A stretch of 64,000 nucleotides of DNA, taken from the NCBI GenBank assembly GCA_002255925.1, contig NKIH01000002.1, positions 124,001 through 188,000 of the forward strand. The letters are read 5' to 3'. Below are positions 1 through 7,376 of this stretch, piece after piece. The notes beneath the pieces were generated by a model that made no database searches, was not told the origin of the DNA, and saw only the letters and a program-made list of their open reading frames with translations. How positions within the stretch are numbered: position 1 is the first letter of the stretch; every line of letters starts with the position of its first letter. Origin of the DNA: Burkholderiales bacterium PBB6 (lineage in GTDB: Bacteria; Pseudomonadota; Gammaproteobacteria; Burkholderiales; Burkholderiaceae_C). The translations under genes and the position numbers were made by a program.

Positions 1-1148
1 AGGAAGTCAGCGCCGCTGGTGGCCGGGTAGCCCAGAAACGCCACCTGCACCGGGGCCGGTCGGAAGGCCAGCAGATCGAAGCGGCTGTTGCGGGTGTGGC
101 CCTTGAGGTCGACGGCGATGTCGATGTCGAGTTCGCGCATGCGCCGGGCAATGGCTTCGCTCGTCAGGTGCGTCACGTCGTGGAACTGCTCGCAGGCGGC
201 GCGCACACGGGTGCCGGTGGCCGAGCTGTCGTCGCCGTTGTGGGAGAAGAGATGCACCTCGAAGCGGCTGGTGTCGCGCTGTTCCAGCATCTGGGTCATC
301 AGCACAGCGGTGGCGTGGTGGTGGAAGTCGCCTGACAGGTAAGCCACGCGGATCGGGCCGGGCTGGCGCGCGCCGCGCTTGTCGAAGGGCTTGATGTGGC
401 GGGTGAGCTGGCGCGTGCGCAGCTCGCCAATCCGGCGCTGTTGGGCCGGCGAGGCGTCCACCGCCAGCAGGGCGAAGGGCGAGAGCTGCTCGCCGGTGCT
501 GGTGTCGGCGCTGTCGAGCGCGGCCAGCAGTTGCACCGTGTCGTCCTCGATCTGGCTCCATTCGCAGCACTGGCGGCCTTCATGCACCAGCAGCGACAGC
601 GCCAGCGCGCGCACCGAGCCGGTGTCCAGCAGCGATGCAGTGCGGAAGCACTCCACCGACTCCTTGGCCATGTTCATGTCCTTGAAGATCAGGCCGAGGC
701 GGTAATGCACCATCGGCGCGTCCATCTTGATGGACAGCGCGGCGAAGCTGGCCTGGATGGCGTCATTGAAGCGCTTGCACTGGAACAGCGCGGTGGCGTG
801 CAGGTCATGCCAGGCGAAATCCCGCGGGGCTTCGGCGTCCTGCTCGTCCAGCACCTGGGCGGCTTCGGCATGCCGGTTCATCTTCATCAGGCATTCGGCC
901 AGCAGGCGCCGCGCCATGTCGTCTTTCGGGGCCATGCGCACGGCGCGCTGGGCGTGGTCGATGGCCCGCTCGGGGTAGCCGGCCTTGGCCAGCGCACCAG
1001 CCAGCTGCAGCCACAGCCGCGGGTTGCCGGGGTGCAGGCTGGCGGCTTGCTCAAACTCGGTGCAGGCCTGCAGCCAGTGGCGGGCCTGCAGGGCCTTCTT
1101 GCCGGCTTGCAGGTGGCGCTCGGCGCGCTGGAGGGTGGCATTGCTCAT
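1..1148 (-). CDS. SPINDLY/O-GlcNAc transferase-like TPR glycosyltransferase (GT41), partial
   Basis: The gene runs off the left edge, so only about 382 N-terminal codons are visible and the catalytic C-terminus is missing. The reading begins MSNATLQRAERHLQAG. Residues up to about 190 are TPR-like helical repeats (for example LHPGNPRLWLQLAGALAKAG). After about residue 250 it reads VAYLSGDFHHHATAVLM, which resembles the start of the SPINDLY/GT41 catalytic region, and later DIAVDLKGHTRNSR, the family's DLxGHT motif. Such enzymes add sugars to Ser/Thr of proteins. The ATG overlaps the stop of the upstream GT2 gene by four bases, so the two are translationally coupled. With flagellin genes divergent next door, flagellin glycosylation is the likely job (inference). 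The target could also be another surface protein. Confidence 0.85.
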   Translation of the reverse strand, partial: MSNATLQRAERHLQAGKKALQARHWLQACTEFEQAASLHPGNPRLWLQLAGALAKAGYPERAIDHAQRAVRMAPKDDMARRLLAECLMKMNRHAEAAQVLDEQDAEAPRDFAWHDLHATALFQCKRFNDAIQASFAALSIKMDAPMVHYRLGLIFKDMNMAKESVECFRTASLLDTGSVRALALSLLVHEGRQCCEWSQIEDDTVQLLAALDSADTSTGEQLSPFALLAVDASPAQQRRIGELRTRQLTRHIKPFDKRGARQPGPIRVAYLSGDFHHHATAVLMTQMLEQRDTSRFEVHLFSHNGDDSSATGTRVRAACEQFHDVTHLTSEAIARRMRELDIDIAVDLKGHTRNSRFDLLAFRPAPVQVAFLGYPATSGADF

Positions 1149-2230
1149 GGCGTGGGGCTCAGTTCAGGGTGCGCCGGGGCGCTGTCATTCAGGCAGGCGC
1201 TCAGCAGCGCCAGGTTTTGTTCGGCGAGGTGGCTGCCGCGGCCGGCCACGGCGCCTTCCAGTTCAGGCCGCTCGCCGATCAGCAGGCAGCGCTGCCAGGC
1301 TTCTTCGATCATCGGCAGCAGATCAGTAGCACGGGCGGGCTCGTCAGCGGCCCAGTCCAGCAGCAGGTCGCCCAGGGCGAAGAAAAAGTCGGGCGACTGG
1401 GACCAGCGCTGCAGCTGCCGCTCGGCGCGGCACAGGCCTTCTGCATGGCGGCCGCAGCGCTTGAGCGCATGCAGGCTGCGCACGTCCAGGTCATGCAGCC
1501 AGGCGGGCAGGGCGGCGGTCGGGGCGTCCGGGTCGGGGTCGAGCAGGGCTTCGGCGCGGCGGAAGCAGTGCAGGGCGTCGGTGTAGCGCTCGTACACGTC
1601 GTGGTCCTTGCCAAGCTGGTACCAGAGGTAGGCGTCGTGCGGATCGTCCTTCAGCGCGGCCTGCAGCAGCGCGGTGTTGCGGCCGGCCTTGGCCTGCAGC
1701 GCCTGCTGGCGGTAGCCCTCGTGGCTGATGCGCACCGGCAGCCGCACCACGGGCAGCTGGTGCTGCGGTTGTTCATGCACCCGGCCGGCATAGCGCACGT
1801 GGCCGGGCAGCACCCGGCTGATCCAGCTGGGTGAGGTGGCCACCGCGCCGCCCTGGTCGTAGCTGCTGTCCACCCGCACGCAGCCGACGTGGTCGGGGGC
1901 GGTGTGGCGCAGCGCGGCAATGGCGGGGCCGCCGTCGGTCAGGCGCTCGTCGGCGTCCAGCACCAGGTGCCAGTCGGCGCCGGCCAGCGCCAGGGCGGCA
2001 TTGCGGGCAGCGCTGAAATCATTCGGCCAGGCCAGGTGGGCCACGCGGGCACCAGCGGCGCGGGCCACCTCAGGTGTTTCGTCGGTGGAGCCGGTGTCGA
2101 GCACCAGCATGTCGTCCACCCAGGGCCGGGCGCTGGCGAGGGCGGCGCCCAGATGTGCGGCTTCGTTGCGCACGATCATCACCAGCGCCACGCGGCGCGG
2201 GCCTTGGCGGGGCGGGATGTCGGCAGGCAT
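1145..2230 (-). CDS. Family 2 glycosyltransferase
   Basis: A 361-residue protein with a GT-A fold glycosyltransferase domain at the N-terminus. The nucleotide-sugar binding start is VALVMIVRNEAAHLGAAL. The stretch VLDTGSTDETPEVARAAGA follows at about residue 45, and the metal-binding DxD lies in LVLDADERL near residue 85. The remaining two thirds are helical and end in TPR-like text (YLWYQLGKDHDVYERYTDAL), as in SunS-like or lipopolysaccharide-type GT2 proteins. It is the first gene of a two-gene minus-strand unit with the GT41-like gene (ATGA overlap). It is divergent from fliC1, with 262 bases between the two start codons. A role in flagellin modification is inferred from position; the sugar and target are unknown. 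Confidence 0.85.
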   Translation of the reverse strand: MPADIPPRQGPRRVALVMIVRNEAAHLGAALASARPWVDDMLVLDTGSTDETPEVARAAGARVAHLAWPNDFSAARNAALALAGADWHLVLDADERLTDGGPAIAALRHTAPDHVGCVRVDSSYDQGGAVATSPSWISRVLPGHVRYAGRVHEQPQHQLPVVRLPVRISHEGYRQQALQAKAGRNTALLQAALKDDPHDAYLWYQLGKDHDVYERYTDALHCFRRAEALLDPDPDAPTAALPAWLHDLDVRSLHALKRCGRHAEGLCRAERQLQRWSQSPDFFFALGDLLLDWAADEPARATDLLPMIEEAWQRCLLIGERPELEGAVAGRGSHLAEQNLALLSACLNDSAPAHPELSPTP

Positions 2231-2247
2231 GCGCGGAACTTTAGGTC

Positions 2248-2274
2248 TGAGGTTCTGCGCTTAAAGGCCGATAA
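2248..2274 (+). promoter_or_regulatory. Possible distal sigma-28 promoter upstream of fliC1
   Basis: A perfect GCCGATAA (2267-2274) is preceded 11 bases upstream by TGAGGTTC, 5/8 to the enterobacterial sigma-28 -35 consensus TAAAGTTT. It lies about 220 bases before the fliC1 start. A second candidate at 2376-2403 is closer to the gene and looks more like the other promoters in this window, so this one may be secondary or fortuitous. Confidence 0.4.
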
Positions 2275-2375
2275 GCAGGGTAGAGGAGGGCTTCCATGGG
2301 GCTCAAGTGCCCCGGCCTGACTCAAGAAGCCAGCTCGCCCAAAAGTGATCGAAGGAAAAGAGGCAAAAAAAACCC

Positions 2376-2403
2376 TCAAGTTCAACGATCACCTTTCCGA
2401 AAT
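2376..2403 (+). promoter_or_regulatory. Candidate sigma-28 promoter of fliC1
   Basis: TCAAGTTC (2376-2383), 12 bases, then TCCGAAAT (2396-2403). The -35 and the spacing (TCAA, 16 bases, -10) match the fliC2 promoter candidate at 3459-3486, and the -10 keeps CCGA of CCGATA. It leaves a leader of about 85 bases before the fliC1 ATG. Confidence 0.55.
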
Positions 2404-2492
2404 CCAGTGTACGGCCCCAAAAGTTTGACGGGGGCGCAATCTCCGGGCCCGAACCCGGGTCCTGTTCAACACCCCGTGAAGGAGCAGCTCAA

Positions 2493-3335
2493 ATGCCCGC
2501 AACCATCAATACCAACGTTGCTTCGCTGAATGCGCAGCGCAATTTCTCGGCCTCTCAAAGCTCGCTGGCGACCTCGATGCAGCGGCTGTCGTCGGGCTTG
2601 CGGATCAATTCCGCCAAGGACGACGCCGCCGGTCTGGCGATCGCCGAACGCATGCAAGCCCAGGTCAAGGGCATGAACGTGGCCATCCGCAATGCCAACG
2701 ACGGTGTGTCGCTGGTGCAGACGGCGGAAGGTGCGCTCTCCAAGGTGGGCGATTCGCTGCAGCGCATGCGTGAGCTGGCGGTGCAGGCGCGTAACGCCAC
2801 CAACTCCAGCTCGGACCGCGACTCGCTGAACAAGGAGTTCTCGGCCCTGCAGAAGGAAATGACCCGCGTGCTGGGTGGCACCAGCTTCAACGGCAAGCAC
2901 ATGCTGGGCGCCGATGGCACCACGCTGCAGTTCCAGGTCGGCGCCAATGTCACCAAGGACGACATTATCGAGGTGAAGACCACCGACATGACCTCGGACA
3001 CCGACATCAAGGCCGTCACCACGGGTGTCTCCATCGACGGCAATGCCACGGTGTCGGACATCGGTGACGTGATCAGCGCGATCGACACCGCCATCAACAC
3101 GGTGAACGACCAGCGTGCCGAGTTTGGTGCCGCCCAGAGCCGGTTCGAGTCGGTGATCTCCAGCCTGCAGCAAGGTGTGGAAGCCCAGAGCGCCGCCCGC
3201 AGCCGGATCATGGACGCGGACTTCGCCCAGGAAACCGCCAACATGAGCCGGGCGCAGATCCTGCAGCAGGCCGGCACGGCGATGATCGCCCAGGCGAACG
3301 CGTTGCCGCAGAACGTCCTGTCATTGCTTCGATGA
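2493..3335 (+). CDS. fliC: Flagellin (first of three)
   Basis: Filament subunit, 280 residues, exported by the flagellar type III system and polymerised outside the cell. It starts MPATINTNVASLNAQRN and ends NALPQNVLSLLR, the classic D0 ends. The D1 segments include LSSGLRINSAKDDAAGLAIA and SRIMDADFAQETANMSRAQI. At this length there is essentially only D0/D1 with a tiny central insertion, not the D2/D3 of enteric flagellins. GGAG lies 8 bases before the ATG. No cysteine is present. It is the first of three tandem flagellin genes, each with its own leader, and its centre (about residues 165-215) is nearly the same as in the second copy. Confidence 0.97.
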   Translation: MPATINTNVASLNAQRNFSASQSSLATSMQRLSSGLRINSAKDDAAGLAIAERMQAQVKGMNVAIRNANDGVSLVQTAEGALSKVGDSLQRMRELAVQARNATNSSSDRDSLNKEFSALQKEMTRVLGGTSFNGKHMLGADGTTLQFQVGANVTKDDIIEVKTTDMTSDTDIKAVTTGVSIDGNATVSDIGDVISAIDTAINTVNDQRAEFGAAQSRFESVISSLQQGVEAQSAARSRIMDADFAQETANMSRAQILQQAGTAMIAQANALPQNVLSLLR

Positions 3336-3341
3336 CTCTGC

Positions 3342-3365
3342 GGCGACCCGCGTAGGTGGGTCGCC
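3342..3365 (+). other. Stem-loop in the fliC1 3' region
   Basis: Eight-base perfect stem GGCGACCC / GGGTCGCC with an 8-base loop, starting 6 bases after the fliC1 stop. No T-run follows. It may protect the mRNA 3' end, with the terminator-like hairpin at 3402-3448 lying further down. A smaller GTCCC/GGGAC hairpin sits between the two. Confidence 0.45.
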
Positions 3366-3401
3366 TGGATCGTCCCTTGGCAGGGGACCCCCCGTGACTG
3401 C

Positions 3402-3448
3402 ACCTGGCTGAAGGACCCGCAAGGGACCTTCAGCCTGCAGGTTCTTTT
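3402..3448 (+). terminator. Likely Rho-independent terminator of fliC1
   Basis: GGCTGAAGG (3406-3414) pairs with CCTTCAGCC (3427-3435). An A-A mismatch and three more pairs close a GCAA tetraloop, and outer ACCT/AGGT can also pair. It is followed by TTCTTTTAAAAAAG. It separates fliC1 from the fliC2 promoter that starts about 10 bases later. Confidence 0.7.
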
Positions 3449-3458
3449 AAAAAAGTTC

Positions 3459-3486
3459 TCAAGTTGAGAAAGCGGCTTTCCGATAC
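3459..3486 (+). promoter_or_regulatory. Sigma-28 promoter of fliC2
   Basis: TCAAGTTG (3459-3466), 12 bases, TCCGATAC (3479-3486). The -10 is the same octamer as in the flgM promoter candidate of this window. The transcript would carry a leader of about 160 bases. The fliC1-fliC2 gap of 320 bases holds this promoter, the fliC1 3' hairpins and the leader; I see no further gene in it. Confidence 0.65.
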
Positions 3487-3579
3487 CCAACACAACAGGA
3501 CGTGATTTACACAGTTCTGCGGTCCGGTGAGACGGCCAAAGGTCAGGCGGCGAGCACAGCTCTCCACCCGATCGGAGGA

Positions 3580-3614
3580 GCACCTGGCGCTGGTCGATGA
3601 AACGACGCCGGTGC
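3580..3614 (+). other. Stem-loop in the fliC2 5' leader
   Basis: GCACC, a bulge and GGCG pair with CGCC and GGTGC, and an inner TCG/CGA can extend the stem. It lies 41 bases before the fliC2 ATG, just upstream of the ribosome-binding site region. It could affect message stability or translation; no known riboswitch class is recognised. Confidence 0.4.
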
Positions 3615-3655
3615 TTTAACCGGAGACTTTTGGAACCTGTAATAGGAGTATCAAC

Positions 3656-4498
3656 ATGCCGCAAACCATCAACACCAACATCGCTTCGCTGAACGCTCAA
3701 CGCAACCTGAGCTCGTCGCAAAGCTCCCTGTCGACTTCGATGCAACGCCTGTCTTCCGGCATGCGCATCAACTCGGCCAAGGACGATGCCGCCGGTCTGG
3801 CGATCGCCGAACGCATGAATGCCCAGGTCAAGGGCATGAATGTGGCCATCCGCAACGCCAATGACGGCGTTTCGCTGGTGCAGACCGCAGAAGGCGCCCT
3901 CGCCAAGGTGGGTGACTCGCTGCAACGGATGCGTGAGCTGTCTGTCCAGGCCCGCAACGCCACCAACTCCAGCTCGGACCGCGATTCGCTGAACAAGGAA
4001 TTCGGTCAGCTGCAGAAGGAAATCACCCGCGTGCTGGGTGGCACGGCCTTCAACGGCAAGCACATGCTGGGTGCAGACGCCACCAACATGACCTTCCAGG
4101 TCGGCGCCAACGTGACGGATGACGACATCATCCAGATCAAGACGACCGACATGACCTCGGACACGGACATCAAGGCCGTGACCACCGGGGTGGCGATCGA
4201 CGGCAATGCCACGGTCTCGGACATCGGTGACGTGATCAGCGCGATCGACACGGCCATCAACACCGTGAACGACCAGCGTGCCGACTTCGGTGCTGCCCAG
4301 AGCCGCTTCGAGGCGGTGATCTCGAACCTGCAGCAGTCGGTGGAAAACCAGTCCGCCGCCCGCAGCCGGATCATGGATGCGGACTTCGCGGTGGAAACCT
4401 CGAACATGAGCCGAGCGCAGATCCTGCAGCAGGCCGGCACCGCGATGATCGCCCAGGCCAACCAGGCACCGCAGCAGGTCCTGCGTCTCCTGCAGTAA
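3656..4498 (+). CDS. fliC: Flagellin (second of three)
   Basis: A 280-residue flagellin starting MPQTINTNIASLNAQRN and ending NQAPQQVLRLLQ, with the same D0/D1-only plan as the first copy. The segment TDMTSDTDIKAVTTGV and the following IDGNATVSDIGDVISAIDT are shared with the first copy. The region that normally varies most between flagellins is thus conserved between these two and differs in the third. AGGAG lies 7 bases before the ATG. It has its own sigma-28-type promoter and a strong terminator after it, so it can be expressed alone. It is probably the major or a co-major filament subunit (inference from the promoter). Confidence 0.97.
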   Translation: MPQTINTNIASLNAQRNLSSSQSSLSTSMQRLSSGMRINSAKDDAAGLAIAERMNAQVKGMNVAIRNANDGVSLVQTAEGALAKVGDSLQRMRELSVQARNATNSSSDRDSLNKEFGQLQKEITRVLGGTAFNGKHMLGADATNMTFQVGANVTDDDIIQIKTTDMTSDTDIKAVTTGVAIDGNATVSDIGDVISAIDTAINTVNDQRADFGAAQSRFEAVISNLQQSVENQSAARSRIMDADFAVETSNMSRAQILQQAGTAMIAQANQAPQQVLRLLQ

Positions 4499-4528
4499 AC
4501 GCAATCCCCAGGCGCCACAAGCGCCTGA

Positions 4529-4575
4529 TTCGCCCGCCATCGATCGAAGATGGCGGGCGAATTTGCTTTATTTCG
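4529..4575 (+). terminator. Rho-independent terminator of fliC2
   Basis: A 13-base perfect stem, TTCGCCCGCCATC / GATGGCGGGCGAA, with a 7-base loop, followed by TTTGCTTTATTTC. A smaller CAGGCGC/GCGCCTG hairpin (4509-4527) precedes it. This is one of the strongest terminators in the window. Confidence 0.85.
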
Positions 4576-4789
4576 CTGCTTTGCACAGGGGGCACCCTGT
4601 TCAGAATCACTCCAACGCCTCTCCATTTGGGATAGGCGTCGTCCGGAATCACTGCCGAGACGCGCGGAACTGAGAGGTTCCACGTTCGACGGTGACCAGT
4701 ACCGGGCTTGGAAGCCACGCGCAGTTCCGGCGTGGCCTCGAAGGTCCGGCACGTTCGCCGGGTGTGGTTGATTCTTGAGGAGTGCTCGC
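4576..4789 (+). other. fliC3 leader without a clear sigma-28 promoter
   Basis: The space between the fliC2 terminator and fliC3 has no TCAAGTT plus CCGATA pair like those of the neighbours. It contains a 7-base stem, GCCACGC / GCGTGGC (4714-4736), and a small GGAAC/GTTCC hairpin near 4668. A promoter must be here if fliC3 is made separately, but I cannot name its sigma factor. Confidence 0.4.
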
Positions 4790-5635
4790 ATGCCACAGAC
4801 GATTAACACGAACCTCGCTTCGCTCAATGCGCAGCGAAACCTGAATTCCTCGCAGTCGTCACTCGCCACTTCGATGCAGCGACTGTCTTCGGGGATGCGG
4901 GTGAATTCCGCCAAGGATGATGCCGCCGGCCTGGCGATTGCTGAACGCATGAACGCGCAAGTGCGCGGCATGAACGTGGCAGTCCGCAATGCCAACGACG
5001 GCATCTCGCTGGCACAAACCGCAGAAGGCGCCCTCTCCAAGGTGGGCGACTCACTGCAGCGCATGCGGGAGCTGGCTGTCCAGGCCCGCAATGCCACCAA
5101 CTCCAGCTCGGACAAGGATTCCCTGAACAAGGAATTCGCCCAGCTGCAGAAGGAAATCAGCCGGGTGCTGGGTGGTACCACCTTCAACGGCAAACACATT
5201 CTGGGCGCTGACGCCACGACGCTGACCTTCCAGATCGGCGCCAACGTCACCGTGGACGACGTGATCGAGATCGATACCGTCAACATGGGCTCGGACGCTT
5301 CGATCTCGGCGGTCACCACCGGCGCCACGATCGGTGCCACGGCAGACGCCAGCGCCATTGCCGCGGTCATCAGTGACATCGACGGGGCGATCAACACCGT
5401 CAATGACACGCGAGCCACCTTCGGTGCCACGCAGAGTCGCTTCGACGCCATCATCTCCAACCTGCAGCAGTCGGTGGAGAACCAGGCGGCGGCGCGCAGC
5501 CGGATCATGGATGCCGACTACGCGCAGGAAACGGCGAACATGAGTCGAGCGCAGATCTTGCAGCAGGCCGGCAATGCGATGGTGGCCCAGGCCAACCAGT
5601 TGCCGCAGCAGGTCTTGCGATTGCTGGGCCAGTAA
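4790..5635 (+). CDS. fliC: Flagellin (third of three)
   Basis: A 281-residue flagellin starting MPQTINTNLASLNAQRN and ending QLPQQVLRLLGQ. The ATG was chosen over an in-frame upstream TTG at 4775 because it has GAGGAG upstream and gives the standard flagellin start. D0/D1 are close to the other two copies, but the centre differs: it reads NMGSDASISAVTTGATIG and then ADASAIAAVISDIDGAI, with more Ala/Thr/Ser. It may be a minor or differently timed filament protein, since no clear sigma-28 promoter precedes it. A GC-rich hairpin with a T-run follows. Confidence 0.96.
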   Translation: MPQTINTNLASLNAQRNLNSSQSSLATSMQRLSSGMRVNSAKDDAAGLAIAERMNAQVRGMNVAVRNANDGISLAQTAEGALSKVGDSLQRMRELAVQARNATNSSSDKDSLNKEFAQLQKEISRVLGGTTFNGKHILGADATTLTFQIGANVTVDDVIEIDTVNMGSDASISAVTTGATIGATADASAIAAVISDIDGAINTVNDTRATFGATQSRFDAIISNLQQSVENQAAARSRIMDADYAQETANMSRAQILQQAGNAMVAQANQLPQQVLRLLGQ

Positions 5636-5658
5636 GTCCGGACCAGGCATGCGATCAG

Positions 5659-5707
5659 GCCGCCGCGGCGCCAACCCTTGACGGGGCTGGCCGGCGGCGG
5701 CGTTTTT
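5659..5707 (+). terminator. Terminator after fliC3
   Basis: GCCGCCGCGGC pairs, with one bulge, with GCCGGCGGCGGC, and CGTTTTTGC follows. It separates the flagellins from the fliD promoter, whose -35 starts about 13 bases later. Confidence 0.75.
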
Positions 5708-5719
5708 GCTGGAAAGGCC

Positions 5720-5746
5720 TCAAGTTCTTCCGGACCAGGCCGACAA
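5720..5746 (+). promoter_or_regulatory. Sigma-28 promoter of fliD
   Basis: TCAAGTTC (5720-5727), 11 bases, GCCGACAA (5739-5746). That is 7/8 to the -10 consensus GCCGATAA with the textbook spacing. The leader would be only about 20 bases. Confidence 0.7.
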
Positions 5747-5774
5747 CCCAGACAGACGACGCGAGGAAATAGTC

Positions 5775-7202
5775 ATGGCAGCCATCAGTTCACTGGGTGT
5801 AGGGTCCGGTCTTGATTCCGAGGGGATCATCTCTGCGCTGCTGGCTGTGGAGCGTCGCCCGATCGACCTGCTCAAGCAGCGCACCACCGACACGAATACG
5901 CAGCTGTCGTCCATCGGCAAGCTTCAAAGCCTCACCTCCACGATGACCGACAAGGCCAATGCCCTGTCGTCGGTCACCTTGTGGGGTCAGAAGGCATTTG
6001 CCTCCGGGGACGCCACCGCCATCACCGGCAGCGCCACCTCGGCGGCCGTGGCCGGGCGGTATTCAGTCACCGTAGGCCAGCTGGCGTCGAGCCAGACGGT
6101 CACGTCGAATGCCTTTTCATCGTCGAGTGCGGCCCTCAATGAGGGCAGCCTGACGATCGAGCTGGGCGCCTGGGACGGCCCGCCCGCCACGCAGTTCTCG
6201 CCCAAGAGCGGCGCGTCGCCCACCACCATCACCATCGGTGCCGGTGAAACCAGCCTGAGCAAGATCCGCGACAAGATCAATGCGGCCAGCTCCGGCGTCA
6301 CGGCCACCATCGTGAACGACGCCACCGGCGCGCGCTTGTCGCTGCGCTCAACCGCCACGGGTGAAGAAAACGGCTTCCGGATCTCGGCGGCCGAGACCAC
6401 CGATGACGGCGACGCCGCCACCGGCTTGTCGGCCCTGGCCTACAGTCCGCTGACCGCCAGCACCACGATGACGCTGAACCAGTGGTCGAACAACGCCAAG
6501 GCGATGGTCAACGGCATCCAGGTCGAGTCGAAGACCAATACCTTCGATGGCGTGGCGGACGGGCTGTCATTCACCGTGGCCAAGGCCAGTGCCACGCCGG
6601 TGGAATTGACGATCACGGCTGACAACAGCGCAGTCAAGACCGGCATCGAGGACTTCGTCAAGGCGTTCAACGAGCTGGCCACCTTCATCAAGGACCAGAC
6701 CAAGTACGACGCCGCATCCAAGAAGGGCGGGGTGCTGCAGGGCGACCAGGCCACCATTGGCTTCCAGTGGCAGCTGCGCGGCATGCTGAACCAGAACTCA
6801 TCGGCCTCCAGCACCTGGTCAAGGTTGTCCGAGATCGGCATTGCGATGAAGGCCGACGGCACCCTGGGCACCGACGCCACCAAGTTGTCGGACGCCCTGG
6901 CCAAACCCGACGAGCTGCGCAAGCTGCTGGCCACCGACGGCAGCACCACCGCCAACTCCGGTTTCATGGACCGTTTCCGTGACCTGGGCAAACGCGTGCT
7001 CGATGTCGACGGCAGCCTGCAGCAGCGCGAAGACGCACTCAATGAGCAGGTCAAGCGCAACAACGACCGGCAGGCCCAGATGGAAACGCGGATCACCAGC
7101 GTAGAAGCCCGGCTGCGTGCCCAGTACCAGACGCTGGACACCAACATGTCCAAGCTCAGCAACCTGTCGTCTTACGTGTCGCAGCAGCTCAGCTTGTTGT
7201 GA
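5775..7202 (+). CDS. fliD: Flagellar filament cap protein FliD (HAP2)
   Basis: A 475-residue cap protein that sits at the filament tip and inserts flagellin subunits. The start MAAISSLGVGSGLDSEGIISALLAVE is typical of FliD_N and is preceded by GAGGAA. The C-terminal domain ends in a coiled coil (LNEQVKRNNDRQAQMETRI then VEARLRAQYQTLD) and finishes LSSYVSQQLSLL, as in the family. An upstream in-frame start at 5706 would overlap the promoter and was rejected. It is transcribed from its own sigma-28-type promoter and followed by a terminator, so it is separate from fliS. The length is near the family norm. Confidence 0.96.
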   Translation: MAAISSLGVGSGLDSEGIISALLAVERRPIDLLKQRTTDTNTQLSSIGKLQSLTSTMTDKANALSSVTLWGQKAFASGDATAITGSATSAAVAGRYSVTVGQLASSQTVTSNAFSSSSAALNEGSLTIELGAWDGPPATQFSPKSGASPTTITIGAGETSLSKIRDKINAASSGVTATIVNDATGARLSLRSTATGEENGFRISAAETTDDGDAATGLSALAYSPLTASTTMTLNQWSNNAKAMVNGIQVESKTNTFDGVADGLSFTVAKASATPVELTITADNSAVKTGIEDFVKAFNELATFIKDQTKYDAASKKGGVLQGDQATIGFQWQLRGMLNQNSSASSTWSRLSEIGIAMKADGTLGTDATKLSDALAKPDELRKLLATDGSTTANSGFMDRFRDLGKRVLDVDGSLQQREDALNEQVKRNNDRQAQMETRITSVEARLRAQYQTLDTNMSKLSNLSSYVSQQLSLL

Positions 7203-7222
7203 CGTGAGTCACAGGCAGCGAC

Positions 7223-7247
7223 AAGGGCGCCCGCGGGCGCCTTTTTT
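7223..7247 (+). terminator. Terminator after fliD
   Basis: GGCGCC (7226-7231) pairs with GGCGCC (7236-7241) across a CGCG loop, extended by flanking A-T pairs, then six T residues. Confidence 0.8.
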
Positions 7248-7315
7248 GCATCCAGGACGGGAGTTTTTGCGTCTTCAAGTGAGAAACCGGGGGGTAAACC
7301 GGGTCATTCGTCGGC

Positions 7316-7343
7316 TCAAGTGGGCCGGTGGGCGAGCCGATAA
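7316..7343 (+). promoter_or_regulatory. Sigma-28 promoter of fliS-fliT-ycgR
   Basis: TCAAGTGG (7316-7323), 12 bases, perfect GCCGATAA (7336-7343). The leader is about 30 bases. The same TCAA/16-base spacing is seen at fliC2. Confidence 0.7.
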
Positions 7344-7376
7344 CTTCTCAACGGTCACTGATTTGCGAGAACCAAG

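Noticed and set aside
2555-4540. Long minus-strand reading frame (661 codons) antisense to fliC1 and fliC2
   Set aside because: It mirrors the two flagellin genes and has no family-like sequence; the repeated content comes from the duplicated flagellins. High GC yields long antisense frames.
4529-4561. Possible ANTAR-type hexaloop in the fliC2 terminator (ATCGAA within the loop)
   Set aside because: The loop is seven bases when fully paired and there is no second hairpin with A1/G4, so it does not fit the dual-hairpin motif.
4006-5508. Minus-strand frame of 500 codons across fliC2 and fliC3
   Set aside because: Shadow of the flagellin genes; Ser/Ala-rich composition typical of antisense frames, no RBS.
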